Shown: one piece after another, positions 27,854-37,516 of the stretch
How positions within the stretch are numbered: position 1 is the first letter of the stretch
How the letters are laid out: the number at the start of each line of letters is the position of its first letter
Assembly (NCBI RefSeq): GCF_018343615.1
Contig: NZ_JAGYPI010000001.1
Coordinates: forward strand, 930,001 to 994,000
Origin: Bacillus sp. FJAT-49736
GTDB taxonomy: Bacteria; Bacillota; Bacilli; Bacillales; Bacillaceae_C
Length of the DNA stretch: 64,000 nucleotides
Direction: 5' to 3'
Notes under the pieces: model-generated
What the model was told of the DNA's origin: nothing
The model's database searches: none
The model's input: the letters and a program-made list of their open reading frames with translations, nothing else
Position numbers and translations under genes: made by a program

Positions 27854-27991
27854 AGACAATTTCCAAATAAAAGATGAAACTATTTTCTTTTAGAAATCGT
27901 AAAATAATTAACAGAACAGACAATTTTTCCACCACAGTACATAGGAAGATGATGGTTTTGTGTTGGAAATTGTCTAGGAATAAAGTAAAAT
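27854..27991 (+). promoter_or_regulatory. Promoter region of the Ter stress operon (sigma-W-like and sigma-A-like), bounded by an inverted repeat
   Basis: TGAAAC (27875-27880), 17 bases and CGTA (27898-27901) resemble a sigma-W promoter; the B. subtilis yceCDEFGH operon is known to be controlled by sigma-W, with sigma-M, -X and -B. A second, sigma-A-like promoter TTGGAA (27963-27968), 17 bases, TAAAAT (27986-27991) is nearer the gene. AGACAATTTCCAA (27854-27866) and its exact inverse (27963-27975) enclose the first and overlap the second -35. Confidence 0.5.
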
Positions 27992-28033
27992 ATTAATATA
28001 ATTTGTCGAATACATACATTGAAGGAGTGAGTT

Positions 28034-28624
28034 TTGATGGCAATTTCATTAGCAAAAGGTCAGAAAATAGATTTAACAAAAGGAAATGCAGGTCTTAGTT
28101 CTCTATTAATTGGTCTTGGATGGGATCCAGTGAAAAAAAGAGGATTTTTTGGTATGAAATCACCAAATATTGATTGTGATGCATCTGTTATAATGTTAAA
28201 TGAGGCCGGAAAATTAGAAAGCAAGCATGATGTTGTATATTTCGGAAACTTAACAAGCGGGTGTGGAAGTGTTCGCCATACTGGTGACAATCTAACTGGT
28301 GATGGTGATGGCGATGATGAACAAGTTCTAATAGATTTACATAAAATTCCTGATAGAATTCATTCCTTGCAATTTGTAGTTAATATTTATCAAGCAATGC
28401 AAAGAAGGCAAGATTTTGGCATGATTGAAAATGCTTTTATTCGTATAGTTGATAATAAAACTAATACAGAACTGGCACATTTTAACTTAACCGAAAATTA
28501 TAGTGGGTTTACAGCATTAATTCCTGGTGAAATATATCGTCACAATGGAGAATGGAAATTTAACGCTATTGGGCAAGGCACAAAGGATGGCTCAATAGGA
28601 GAAATTGCGAACAAACTCGTTTAA
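28034..28624 (+). CDS. yceC: TerD family protein (YceC-like)
   Basis: A 196-residue TerD-fold calcium-binding protein. The fold's signatures ISLAKGQKIDLTKGNAGL and GDGDGDDEQVLIDL are present. The first metal motif reads NIDCDAS instead of DFDLDSS of the two following paralogues, and a small insert (PVKKRGFFGMKSP) precedes it, features of the YceC branch. TerD proteins act in general stress and oxyanion tolerance, not proven for any one reaction. ATG follows GAAGGAG. Confidence 0.92.
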   Translation: MMAISLAKGQKIDLTKGNAGLSSLLIGLGWDPVKKRGFFGMKSPNIDCDASVIMLNEAGKLESKHDVVYFGNLTSGCGSVRHTGDNLTGDGDGDDEQVLIDLHKIPDRIHSLQFVVNIYQAMQRRQDFGMIENAFIRIVDNKTNTELAHFNLTENYSGFTALIPGEIYRHNGEWKFNAIGQGTKDGSIGEIANKLV

Positions 28625-28672
28625 TATCTTAACCTGATTTCCAAAGTAGTGAAAGAGAAAGGATGAATTATA

Positions 28673-29254
28673 ATGGCAATTAGCTTATCAAAAGGACAAA
28701 AGGTAGATTTAACAAAGTCAAATCCTGGACTTCAAAACATTGTTGTAGGATTAGGATGGGATGTAAATAAGTACGATGGTGGAGCAGATTTCGACCTTGA
28801 TTCTTCTGTATTTTTATTAAACACGGAAGGTAAATGTGCTTCAGAAAATGATTTTGTATTCTTCAATAATTTAAAAGGTGGAAATGGATCTGTTATTCAC
28901 AATGGAGATAACCGTACAGGACAGGGCGACGGCGATGATGAATCCATTTCTGTTAATTTAGCTCAGGTACCAAGCAATATCGAAAAAATTGCATTTACGA
29001 TTACAATTCATGAGGCAGAAGCGCGGAACCAAAATTTTGGACAAGTTTCCAATTCATTTGTAAGAATCGTGAATGAAGCAAATGGTGAAGAATTAATTCG
29101 TTATGATTTAGGTGAAGATTTTTCTATTGAAACAGCAGTTGTTGTCGGTGAATTATATCGTCATAATGGGGAATGGAAATTTAATGCAATTGGTAGCGGC
29201 TATCAAGGCGGATTGGCTGCATTAGTTAGGGACTTTGGTTTAGACGTTCAATAA
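28673..29254 (+). CDS. yceD: TerD family protein (YceD-like)
   Basis: A 193-residue TerD-fold protein with canonical Ca2+ motifs [11 protein letters not shown] and [13 protein letters not shown] and closing [18 protein letters not shown]. Roughly half identical by eye to the next gene, indicating tandem duplication. B. subtilis YceD is a general stress protein of the same operon position. Confidence 0.94.
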   Translation: MAISLSKGQKVDLTKSNPGLQNIVVGLGWDVNKYDGGADFDLDSSVFLLNTEGKCASENDFVFFNNLKGGNGSVIHNGDNRTGQGDGDDESISVNLAQVPSNIEKIAFTITIHEAEARNQNFGQVSNSFVRIVNEANGEELIRYDLGEDFSIETAVVVGELYRHNGEWKFNAIGSGYQGGLAALVRDFGLDVQ

Positions 29255-29281
29255 AAAATATAATTCTATGAGGTGATTATT

Positions 29282-29860
29282 ATGGGAATCGTACTTAGCA
29301 AAGGACAAAGAATTGATTTAACAAAAACGAATCCCGGACTTACCAAAGCTATCATTGGACTAGGTTGGGATACAAATAAGTATACTGGCGGTCATGATTT
29401 TGACTTGGATGCCTCTGCGTTTTTGGCAGATGCCAATGGAAAAGTAATAAATGATTTAGATTTTGTTTTCTATAATAATTTAATGAGTCCTGATGGAGCT
29501 GTAGAACATACAGGAGACAATCGTACTGGAGAAGGAGATGGAGATGACGAGCAAATAATTATTCATTTTTCCAAGCTTTCTCCCCATGTTGAAAAAATAG
29601 GGATTACGGTAACTATTCATGATGCAGAAGCACGAAATCAAAATTTCGGACAGGTTTCCAACGCTTTTGTAAGGGTAGTTAACCCTGAAGATAATCAAGA
29701 AATTCTCCGTTTTGATTTAGGAGAGGATTTTTCCGTTGAAACAGCAGTAGTTGTTTGTGAGCTATATAAGCATCAGGGAGAATGGAAATTCAATGCGATC
29801 GGAAGCGGTTTTTCTGGTGGCTTAGCTGCCTTATGCCGTAACTATGGTCTTTCAGTGTGA
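29282..29860 (+). CDS. yceE: TerD family protein (YceE-like)
   Basis: A TerD-fold protein of about 192 residues with [11 protein letters not shown] and [13 protein letters not shown]. Third tandem paralogue; ATG 29282 follows GAGGTG, an in-frame ATT/ATA stretch before it starting at 29273 is less likely. Cotranscribed with its neighbours by spacing. Confidence 0.93.
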   Translation: MGIVLSKGQRIDLTKTNPGLTKAIIGLGWDTNKYTGGHDFDLDASAFLADANGKVINDLDFVFYNNLMSPDGAVEHTGDNRTGEGDGDDEQIIIHFSKLSPHVEKIGITVTIHDAEARNQNFGQVSNAFVRVVNPEDNQEILRFDLGEDFSVETAVVVCELYKHQGEWKFNAIGSGFSGGLAALCRNYGLSV

Positions 29861-29911
29861 TGTTTTTTTAATAATAAATAAGGGATTTACTTCGGAGGAG
29901 TAGTAAAATTA

Positions 29912-30646
29912 ATGGCACAGTTTTTTCATGATTTATTTCACAATTATGGGCAATTCTTTTCAGTAGATGCAGTGACATCCGTATTGACGAATCCTGCAAG
30001 CTGGGGAGTTATTTTCAGTTTAATTATTCTAGAAGGACTTTTATCAGCGGATAATGCCCTTGTCCTTGCCGTAATGGTAAAACATTTACCTAAAAAGCAA
30101 CAAAAGAAAGCACTCTTCTATGGAATTCTTGGTGCTTATCTTTTCCGTTTCCTTGCAATCGGCCTAGGTGTATTTCTAATCAAAATTACGTGGGTAAAAG
30201 TGGTTGGAGGCTTGTACTTATTATGGTTGGCCTTGAAAAATCTCCTCAAAAAGCAGGAAGAGGACGATGGAGTTGAAAACAAAGGCTATGGCTTCTGGAA
30301 AACCGTTCTATTAGTCGAATTAATGGATATTACATTCAGTATTGATAGTGTAATTGCTGCTTTCGGCTTATCCAACAAAGTATGGGTGCTATTTTTGGGA
30401 GGAATTCTTGGAGTTCTAATGATGCGTGGAGTAGCACAATTATTCCTAAAATTAATTGAGAAATTTCCAGAATTCGAAACTACTGCGTTCGTATTAATTG
30501 CTATTATTGGTATTAAAATGATTGCAGCTGCATTTGGATTTGATGTAGGTGAGATTGTCTTCTTCAGCATTCTAGTTGTTATTTTCTTGGCAACATTTGT
30601 TGTTCATGCCGTTCGAAAAAAACCAACAAATGGTGAGAGCAAGTAA
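29912..30646 (+). CDS. yceF: TerC family integral membrane protein (YceF-like)
   Basis: A 244-residue protein with seven to eight membrane helices. TerC landmarks LEGLLSADNALVLAVM and ELMDITFSIDSVIAAFGLS carry the membrane-embedded acidic residues. TerC proteins are implicated in metal (Mn2+) export or supply to secreted enzymes and form complexes with TerD proteins. ATG follows CGGAGGAG. A hairpin terminator follows at 30679. Confidence 0.94.
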   Translation: MAQFFHDLFHNYGQFFSVDAVTSVLTNPASWGVIFSLIILEGLLSADNALVLAVMVKHLPKKQQKKALFYGILGAYLFRFLAIGLGVFLIKITWVKVVGGLYLLWLALKNLLKKQEEDDGVENKGYGFWKTVLLVELMDITFSIDSVIAAFGLSNKVWVLFLGGILGVLMMRGVAQLFLKLIEKFPEFETTAFVLIAIIGIKMIAAAFGFDVGEIVFFSILVVIFLATFVVHAVRKKPTNGESK

Positions 30647-30678
30647 ACATTATATTAGATATTAAAGATAGAATCGAT

Positions 30679-30710
30679 AGGGATAAAAGAAATTTTATCC
30701 CTTTTTATTA
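30679..30710 (+). terminator. Terminator or attenuator inside the Ter cluster
   Basis: AGGGATAAAA pairs with TTTTATCCCT around four bases, T tail. It may reduce transcription into the enzyme genes downstream. Confidence 0.75.
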
Positions 30711-30746
30711 CCTTTTAGGATATTAGTAGAATAGGAGACTTTGGTA

Positions 30747-31937
30747 ATGAGACATTTTCAATTCCTATCGGATGACCAGTACAACTCCATATTTCAAGTC
30801 TCGCCTGGTACTTGGTCGGCAGCATCACCAAAGGAAATATTGGCTTATGCACTTGGCGGTACACTTTATATGCCTGGCACTAGAACTCAAATATCTAATG
30901 ATATCCTAAGCGGTAAATTTTTAAACGGAAAATACGCTGGTCTTACCTCAATGGTGATTTGTTTAGAAGATTCTATTAGTGATCATGAAGTTATAAAGGC
31001 TGAGATGAATTGTGTTATACAATTACAAAGGATTTACCAATCCATATGCAGTCAGGAATTTTTAGAAAGCAATCTTCCGCTTATTTTCATAAGGGTAAGA
31101 AATCCTTTCCAAATTCAAAAGATTATCGATGACCTTGGATCTGCCTCAACTTTATTAAGCGGTTTTGTTCTGCCAAAGTTTAATGCTACGAATGGCAAAG
31201 AATTTCTAGAACAAATTTATAGGGTAAATAAGGCTTATAACCTAAGCCTGTATGCTTTACCAATATTAGAAACACAAGAAGTAATCTATAAAGAAACTCG
31301 AATGGAAGCATTACTCTCTATTAAGAATCTACTCGACCAATATTATGAATTTATTTTAAATATTCGTATTGGTGCTACTGATTTTTCGGGTCTTTTTGGA
31401 ATTAGAAGGGATAGTAATACAACCATATATGACACTGTAGTTATACGTGATTGCATTTCTGATATTTTAAATGTTTTCGGAAGGGGAGATCGGGAGTATA
31501 TAATTTCTGGTGCTGTTTGGGAGCATTTCCACACTGGAATACCTTTAGGAGAATCCAATTTATTTCAAAGTGATAAAAAGATAGAGTTCCCAACCATTCT
31601 AAATAATCAAATAAATAAGGCGTTCATTCAAGAGCTATATTTAGATAAAATGAATGGAATTATAGGGAAAACAATCATTCATCCGTCACATATACAGTTT
31701 GTACAGGCATTCCATGTTGTTACACATGAAGAATACATGGATGCACTGTCCATTATAGAAAATGCCGATACGAACAATGGCGTCATTCCAAGTACGTTTC
31801 ATAACAAGATGAATGAAGTGAAGCCCCATTATCGTTGGGCTAACAAAATCATATTAAAATCAAAAGTATATGGGGTGCTTCATGAGCAGCAAAGCTTTAT
31901 CCATCTCCTCGGACTTCATGACCGAGTACATATATAA
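30747..31937 (+). CDS. HpcH/HpaI aldolase/citrate lyase-like protein of the Ter cluster
   Basis: A 396-residue protein related to the TIM-barrel HpcH/HpaI and citrate lyase beta family (CLEDSISDHEV near the N-terminus, IFIRVRNPFQ, LPKFNATNGKEF, IRIGATDFSGLFGIRR). It belongs to the branch linked to Ter operons, predicted to make a C-C bond in a nucleoside-like metabolite. ATG 30747 lies 9 bases after GGAG. Its end overlaps the next gene by 56 bases, so they are coupled. The substrate is unknown. Confidence 0.83.
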   Translation: MRHFQFLSDDQYNSIFQVSPGTWSAASPKEILAYALGGTLYMPGTRTQISNDILSGKFLNGKYAGLTSMVICLEDSISDHEVIKAEMNCVIQLQRIYQSICSQEFLESNLPLIFIRVRNPFQIQKIIDDLGSASTLLSGFVLPKFNATNGKEFLEQIYRVNKAYNLSLYALPILETQEVIYKETRMEALLSIKNLLDQYYEFILNIRIGATDFSGLFGIRRDSNTTIYDTVVIRDCISDILNVFGRGDREYIISGAVWEHFHTGIPLGESNLFQSDKKIEFPTILNNQINKAFIQELYLDKMNGIIGKTIIHPSHIQFVQAFHVVTHEEYMDALSIIENADTNNGVIPSTFHNKMNEVKPHYRWANKIILKSKVYGVLHEQQSFIHLLGLHDRVHI

Positions 31938-33249
31938 AATACAAAATAAAGTAAAGATTAAAGTAAAAATAACAGAAAATGATTATCAAATTCCTCCGCA
32001 GTATATATTTGATATGGCTGCAAGAATAAATAAGAAACGTGCGTTTTTATTTGTTAGTAGGGTGCTTGGAAAACATCTTCCGGTTCATCCATCAACACCA
32101 TTACTTGCCAGTGCCTTGTTAGCCAGCAAATATATGAAGGAAGTTTTACATATTCAGGATGATCAGCTCGAGATGAAACTTCATGCGTTTATGGAATCCA
32201 TAATAAAAAATACCGATGCACTTGATTGGAAGACTTTCCATCTTAAGAATAAAACTATTTTTATAGGATTTGCAGAAACGGCTACTGCCCTAGGTCATGC
32301 TGTATTTGAAAATTTTCAAAATGCCTTTTACTTTCACACTACAAGAGAAAGACTGGATAATAAATCTTCCGTCATTCATTTTGAAGAGGAGCATTCCCAT
32401 GCATCTTCCCATTATTGTTATGTCGATCACAACCATTTAGATAATTCATATCCCATTGTTTTTATTGACGATGAGCTTACAACCGGCAAGACAGTCTTAA
32501 ATATTATTCAATCTATTCATAACAGGTTTCCACGGAAAAGCTACACAGTCCTAACCCTGCTGGATTGGAGAAATGAAAACTATATACAGCAATTCCGTCA
32601 AATGGAAAGGGAATTAGGAATAGCAATTGAGGTAGTATCACTATTTAGTGGTAGGATAGATTATCATGAAGCAGATAATATTTTGGATGAACAACTGACT
32701 TTATACCAATCGAATAATCCATTAGGAAGAATAGTGTATATTGATTTAGCTTCGATTCCAAACCAAACATCGCCATATTATCATCATCTTTCATCCGGAT
32801 CCAATTATTTATGGCAAACGGGAAGGTTTGGAATAGATAGCGCGGAGAGAAATAAGTGTGAACGATTTATTCGAAAGGTAGCACAACAGTTATTACCATT
32901 TCGGCAAGGTGGAAAGACACTATGTATTGGTGATGGGGAACTGATGTATATACCAATGAAAATAGCAGCACAAATGGGTAATGAAGTTTTTTTTCAATCG
33001 ACAACAAGGAGTCCAATTTTTTCCTGCAATGACAAGGATTATTTGATACAAAGTAAATACACATTTCCTAGTCCTGCAGATAGAATGATTCAAAATTATT
33101 TATATCAAATAGAGCCCAATATGTATCATGAGGCTTTTGTCTTTTTTGAAAGGGAGTATGAGGAAGATGCGGTCGCACCTCTGCTAAATCAATTGGTACA
33201 ACTAATTCCATCTGTTTTTGTAGTTACTTTAAGTACTAAGAGAGGATGA
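31882..33249 (+). CDS. Phosphoribosyltransferase with C-terminal TRSP domain (Ter cluster)
   Basis: A 455-residue protein. The PRPP-binding motif IVFIDDELTTGKTVLNI (about residues 145-161) marks a type I phosphoribosyltransferase; the C-terminal part contains SSGSNYLWQTGRFGID and IGDGELMYIPM and the TTRSP tetrad that names the TRSP domain. This pair of domains is described from Ter operons, where it may join a base to ribose phosphate. Start ATG 31882, 6 bases after GGGG; an ATG at 31870 precedes the site. Confidence 0.85.
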   Translation: MSSKALSISSDFMTEYIYKIQNKVKIKVKITENDYQIPPQYIFDMAARINKKRAFLFVSRVLGKHLPVHPSTPLLASALLASKYMKEVLHIQDDQLEMKLHAFMESIIKNTDALDWKTFHLKNKTIFIGFAETATALGHAVFENFQNAFYFHTTRERLDNKSSVIHFEEEHSHASSHYCYVDHNHLDNSYPIVFIDDELTTGKTVLNIIQSIHNRFPRKSYTVLTLLDWRNENYIQQFRQMERELGIAIEVVSLFSGRIDYHEADNILDEQLTLYQSNNPLGRIVYIDLASIPNQTSPYYHHLSSGSNYLWQTGRFGIDSAERNKCERFIRKVAQQLLPFRQGGKTLCIGDGELMYIPMKIAAQMGNEVFFQSTTRSPIFSCNDKDYLIQSKYTFPSPADRMIQNYLYQIEPNMYHEAFVFFEREYEEDAVAPLLNQLVQLIPSVFVVTLSTKRG

Positions 33250-33258
33250 TAGTATCCT

Positions 33259-34359
33259 ATGATAATGGTTCATACTAATCCTTTTGGAAGCTACTCTAAT
33301 GATGATGTAATTTTTCTACTTAAGGATATAAGCAATGAAATCTATGAGACTTCTATAATGGACAAGGAGGAACTTATTCAATCCGGTAAGCATTATTCAG
33401 AAATGCTACCGCTAGAATTGGAACCAACTGTTGAATATAAATCTTTATTTTTTAAAGCATTAAAATTAAATAAAAACAAGATTGCGAAGACAGTTCAAAT
33501 TATTGCGGAACACATTTTCAGCCAAGAAGGAAAGAAGACACTTTTAGTTTCGTTAGCACGTGCGGGTACACCAATCGGAATATTAGTGAAAAGGTATATA
33601 TATTTGAAATATCACGTGTCCCTACCTCACTATAGTATTTCGATTATTAGAGGACGTGGTTTGGACGAAAATGCAATCCGATTTTTAAGACAGAATTATC
33701 CTGATTATCAATTCCAATTTATTGATGGCTGGACCGGAAAGGGTGCCATTAAACGTGAATTAGATTCCTCTATTCACAGAATTAATCAAGCTGATGGTTC
33801 AAATATTTCTAATTCACTTGCAGTGTTATCCGATCCTGGTTATTGTGCGAATATCTACGGCACACGAGAGGACTTTCTTGTTCCTAATGCATGCTTAAAT
33901 GCAACGGTTTCCGGTTTAATCAGTCGTACTGTATTAAATGATGAATTAATATCAGAAAGTGATTTTCATGGTGCAAAATTTTACAAAAGTTTTAAGGAAC
34001 AAGATGTTTCGAACTTATTCATTGATGAAATTTCTCAGCAATTTCCATTTATTTTAGAAAATGATGAAGATGTATTTCAGATGTCCATTGAAACGGAATT
34101 GAGTTGGAAAGGTTTAAAGGAAGTACAGCTCATAAAGGAGAAATTTGAAATCAATGATATAAACTTAATTAAACCTGGAGTAGGAGAAACGACAAGAGTT
34201 TTATTAAGAAGAGTACCTTGGAAAATACTTGTTCGCAATAGAATGGATGAAAATATCATTCATATTATGCATCTAGCGAATGAGAAGAAGATACCTATTG
34301 AAGAATTTCCAGAGATGTCCTACTCCTGTTGTGGAATAATAAAACCGCTTAAGATATAG
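33259..34359 (+). CDS. Cysteine protease StiP / PELOTA-domain protein (Ter cluster)
   Basis: A 366-residue protein. LLVSLARAGTPIGILVKRY is a phosphoribosyltransferase-like sugar-binding stretch, and SDPGYCANIYGTREDFLVPN with a conserved Cys and His-poor core matches the StiP family; the C-terminal 90 residues (PGVGETTRVLLRRVPWKILV) match the PELOTA RNA-binding domain. The family name implies protease activity, but the reaction has not been shown to my knowledge. Third enzyme gene of the cluster, 9 bases after the previous stop. Confidence 0.82.
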   Translation: MIMVHTNPFGSYSNDDVIFLLKDISNEIYETSIMDKEELIQSGKHYSEMLPLELEPTVEYKSLFFKALKLNKNKIAKTVQIIAEHIFSQEGKKTLLVSLARAGTPIGILVKRYIYLKYHVSLPHYSISIIRGRGLDENAIRFLRQNYPDYQFQFIDGWTGKGAIKRELDSSIHRINQADGSNISNSLAVLSDPGYCANIYGTREDFLVPNACLNATVSGLISRTVLNDELISESDFHGAKFYKSFKEQDVSNLFIDEISQQFPFILENDEDVFQMSIETELSWKGLKEVQLIKEKFEINDINLIKPGVGETTRVLLRRVPWKILVRNRMDENIIHIMHLANEKKIPIEEFPEMSYSCCGIIKPLKI

Positions 34360-34367
34360 GGATTGAT

Positions 34368-34604
34368 TTATTTCCTTACTTTAAAGCATTTGGTAATCCA
34401 ATAAAGAAAAATGACAAGAAGGAGAAATGGGATAAATACAAATAAGAAGTTAGGCTTTGGACTAATTAGTGTTTCTGTAATAAAGGAAAATAATAATGCA
34501 AATCCAATAAACTCAAAAAATAATACGATTCTAAACTGAAACATCTCATTTACCAAGTCTTTCGTTTCTTCCGTGATTTTCTCGTTGATTTTGTATTTAA
34601 ACAT
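34368..34604 (-). CDS. Small membrane protein on the opposite strand within the Ter cluster
   Basis: A 78-residue protein with a charged N-terminus and two membrane helices. ATG 34604 stands 9 bases after GGAGG on the minus strand; ATG 34610 is too close to it. It interrupts an otherwise plus-strand operon and leaves only 8 bases to the StiP stop, so yceG needs its own promoter between 34605 and 34738. Unknown family. Confidence 0.65.
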   Translation of the reverse strand: MFKYKINEKITEETKDLVNEMFQFRIVLFFEFIGFALLFSFITETLISPKPNFLFVFIPFLLLVIFLYWITKCFKVRK

Positions 34605-34738
34605 TTCCATAGACCTCCATATTAGTCTATATTCTTATTAGTATGCAATAAAATGAAAAGTATTATACATCCATGATTTTGTAAATAAATTCGTATTTAT
34701 ATTTTAACTAGGATATTTTTGAAAGGAATGGAACCGCT

Positions 34739-36349
34739 GTGAATATTCAACCGATTATGGCTGACCTCGATCAACAGGATTGGCAGCGATTATTAGCGGC
34801 ACCTTTATCCCAAAGAGGTCAATATAGTAATGAAGATGATCAATTACAATATGTACAGGTATCTGGGAAATTTTTGGGTACTCCTATGGACGAGGATGAA
34901 TATCTTGAATTTCTTTATACATTTATCCACGATTCACCGTTTCCAATTCATCACTTAGATAAAGAATTAGACAAAACGATATCCAATGATGTTTTCCAAG
35001 CAATCCAAAAAATCATGAACATTCACCATGATGAAAAAGGGCTATCAATAAACAGATTTGTCGCTTTTATGGAAGGGGAGCGACTACTTCCGTTAAAGGA
35101 AAAAGGAGAATGGTATAGACATTATAGGTCTAGCTATATTCAGCTGCTGCAGGTATTTCAAAAGAATCATCCCGATTTATTGCATCCTGATTTTCGCAGA
35201 ATTATAGTGGACACGGTTAAATGGTCTTGGAATCACATCTCTCTTTGGTTAGAAGATATGGATTTACGGGAGGAAGTCCCGAGAGTGCTATGGTATGGGG
35301 ATGCAAGTAAAAGTCAAAGTTATTTTCTATATTTTTTGTTTTTGCTAGGCTTTGATGTTTTGCTGTTTCACCCGGAAGGAAAGGATATTTTGACAGAGTT
35401 TAAAGATGATTCCATTCCTGTTTTTACATACCCGACGACAAAAATACTAATGCCTTTTCCAGAAGAGAAACCTGTTCGAAAATCAACGGTTGCGAAAAAG
35501 GCATCGGAAGAAATGGAAAAAGTACTTCATTCTGATAATTCTTTATTGTATAGACCGTGGCAATTTCGTTCGTATAAGCCGCAATCCATTACATTAAAGA
35601 CTACCTATGATGAGATTTTTTTAATAATGAGAGAAAAAGCTTTTATTCGTCCAAGCTTTGAAGTCAAAAAGGATACAGTCTATATTCCAAGTATTTTCGC
35701 AAAAATATTTGGCGTATCAACGAATCAAAAGGAATATTGGAGCAGAATTCATGAATTGACAGATTATGAGTTAACGAGTATATATACCCGTTTTCCTATT
35801 ACAAAGCCCGTTAAGGGGAATCAGCTATACCATTATCAAAATGCTTTGACCGATGGAAAGCTGGATCCTATGAAAATGGTGAAAGGAAACTGGTGGCGAT
35901 ACAGGCAAATGCCGGAAGGGTTGCAGCTTGGAATTGCCTCTGCGATTTCAAGATATGTTGATAAAGCATCCCTCACGAAATTGGAGCATGAAACAGAGGA
36001 ACAACTAAGATTGTATATGTTTGCTGCTGTAATGGAGCTACCTGAATCGATAACGAAATTACTTCAGCAATATGACTATTCCCAAACTGTTCCAAGGCTC
36101 GTTATCTATAATAATGGCAATAGCGGAGATTTATCTAGAAGCGATGCAGCCTTGCTTTTATTATTAAATGAACTAGGCATTGATATTGTTTTATATAATC
36201 CGACAGGACAAAATGATATCGAGCTTTTTATAGACTCGAATCTGTTTGATGCCCATTGGTTAGAGGAAATTAGTTTTGAAGAGGATTTTGAGAAACACCG
36301 AAATAAGCCAGGAACTATCATTAAAAAATTTATCCATAAATTATTTTAG
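34739..36349 (+). CDS. yceG: YceG family protein
   Basis: A 536-residue soluble protein found with TelA/YceH in Bacillus Ter operons. The sequence shows two similar halves each ending in a Rossmann-like stretch (RVLWYGDASKSQSYFLYFLF and RLVIYNNGNSGDLSRSDAAL) followed by LLGFDVLLFHPEGKD and LGIDIVLYNPTGQND, indicating an internal duplication. Start GTG after AAAGGAATGG. Biochemical role unknown; in B. subtilis it belongs to the sigma-W/stress regulon. Confidence 0.9.
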   Translation: MNIQPIMADLDQQDWQRLLAAPLSQRGQYSNEDDQLQYVQVSGKFLGTPMDEDEYLEFLYTFIHDSPFPIHHLDKELDKTISNDVFQAIQKIMNIHHDEKGLSINRFVAFMEGERLLPLKEKGEWYRHYRSSYIQLLQVFQKNHPDLLHPDFRRIIVDTVKWSWNHISLWLEDMDLREEVPRVLWYGDASKSQSYFLYFLFLLGFDVLLFHPEGKDILTEFKDDSIPVFTYPTTKILMPFPEEKPVRKSTVAKKASEEMEKVLHSDNSLLYRPWQFRSYKPQSITLKTTYDEIFLIMREKAFIRPSFEVKKDTVYIPSIFAKIFGVSTNQKEYWSRIHELTDYELTSIYTRFPITKPVKGNQLYHYQNALTDGKLDPMKMVKGNWWRYRQMPEGLQLGIASAISRYVDKASLTKLEHETEEQLRLYMFAAVMELPESITKLLQQYDYSQTVPRLVIYNNGNSGDLSRSDAALLLLLNELGIDIVLYNPTGQNDIELFIDSNLFDAHWLEEISFEEDFEKHRNKPGTIIKKFIHKLF

Positions 36350-36366
36350 AAAAAGGGGAAATGACG

Positions 36367-37476
36367 ATGTCAGTTAATGTGAATGAATTACAAACACTCA
36401 ATCTTGAAAAAAAAGAAGAAGTCCTACAGAATGCGAATGATTTAAAGCTTCAGCTTCGTAATGATAACGAAGTTGTACAATTGGCACAAAGCATTGATAC
36501 AAAAGATCAGCTTGCCCTGCTTGAATTTGGTAAGGAACCGGCAAATGAAATATCTGCATTTTCTGGACGTGTTCTTAATTCGATAAAATCCAACAGTATG
36601 GAAGAATCAAGTGCCTTATTAAAGCAGTTAGGCAAAATTATGGACAAGTTTGACAGTAAGGATTTTGTGGAGGATAAGGGTCTATTCTCCAAAATGTTCG
36701 GTAAAGGGAAGAAATTCATCGAAAAAATCATGGCCAAGTATCAAACAATGGGCAGTGAAATTGATAAAGTTTATGTGGAAATCAAAAAATATGAAACAGA
36801 AATGAAAAATTCCACTATAACATTAGAACAATTATACGAGCAGAACTTTAATTATTATTTAGAACTGGAAAAATACATTGTTGCGGCAGAATTGAAAATT
36901 GAGAATATCAAAAATAATGTCCTTCCACAATTAGAAAACCGTGTGGCAAACATGGATCAACTAGCACAAATGGAGCTCGATACTGTTCGTAATGCATTAG
37001 AACTATTAGAACAGCGTGCTTATGACTTGGAAATGGCAAAGCAGGTTGCCTTTCAATCAGCACCGCAAATCAGACTTTTACAAAGAGGAAATACGAAGCT
37101 TATCGGGAAAATTAATTCCGCTTTTGTCACTACCATACCAATTTTCAAAACAAGCTTAATCAATGCTATTGCAGCGAAGCGCCAAAAATTAGTAGCGGAT
37201 TCCATGAGCGAGCTCGATCGTAGAACGAATGAAATGCTGATTAGAAATGCTCAAAACGTTTCTGCCCAGTCAGCAGAGATTGCCCGTTTGGCAGGAAGCT
37301 CCAGTATTAAAATTGAAACAATTGAAGAAACATGGTCCATTATTATGAAGGGATTAGAGGAAACGCGTGCCATCGAGGAGGAAAATGTCCGTAACCGTGA
37401 AGATGGAAAACGAAGACTTCAAGAGTTGCAAAACAGCTATGAACAATTTAAAAATAAAGTGGTCTCTTCTAAATAG
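36367..37476 (+). CDS. yceH: TelA family toxic anion resistance protein (YceH)
   Basis: A 369-residue helical, coiled-coil protein of the TelA/KlaA family, associated with resistance to tellurite and other stresses. TLEQLYEQNFNYYLELEKYI and QMELDTVRNALELLEQRAYD are family stretches. ATG 36367 is better spaced from AAAGGGGAA than ATG 36361. Last gene of the cluster, 17 bases after yceG, with a terminator downstream. Confidence 0.92.
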   Translation: MSVNVNELQTLNLEKKEEVLQNANDLKLQLRNDNEVVQLAQSIDTKDQLALLEFGKEPANEISAFSGRVLNSIKSNSMEESSALLKQLGKIMDKFDSKDFVEDKGLFSKMFGKGKKFIEKIMAKYQTMGSEIDKVYVEIKKYETEMKNSTITLEQLYEQNFNYYLELEKYIVAAELKIENIKNNVLPQLENRVANMDQLAQMELDTVRNALELLEQRAYDLEMAKQVAFQSAPQIRLLQRGNTKLIGKINSAFVTTIPIFKTSLINAIAAKRQKLVADSMSELDRRTNEMLIRNAQNVSAQSAEIARLAGSSSIKIETIEETWSIIMKGLEETRAIEEENVRNREDGKRRLQELQNSYEQFKNKVVSSK

Positions 37477-37482
37477 TCCAAT

Positions 37483-37516
37483 AAAAGCTTAAGGATGCAG
37501 TTCCTTAAGCTTTTTA
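37483..37516. terminator. Bidirectional terminator after yceH
   Basis: AAAAGCTTAAGGA pairs with TTCCTTAAGCTTTT around five bases. It overlaps the stop of the converging 55-residue gene. Confidence 0.88.

Noticed and set aside
28034-28624. Loss of the calcium site in the first TerD paralogue
   Set aside because: NIDCDAS in place of DFDLDSS is typical of the YceC branch as I remember it, so not reported as a defect.
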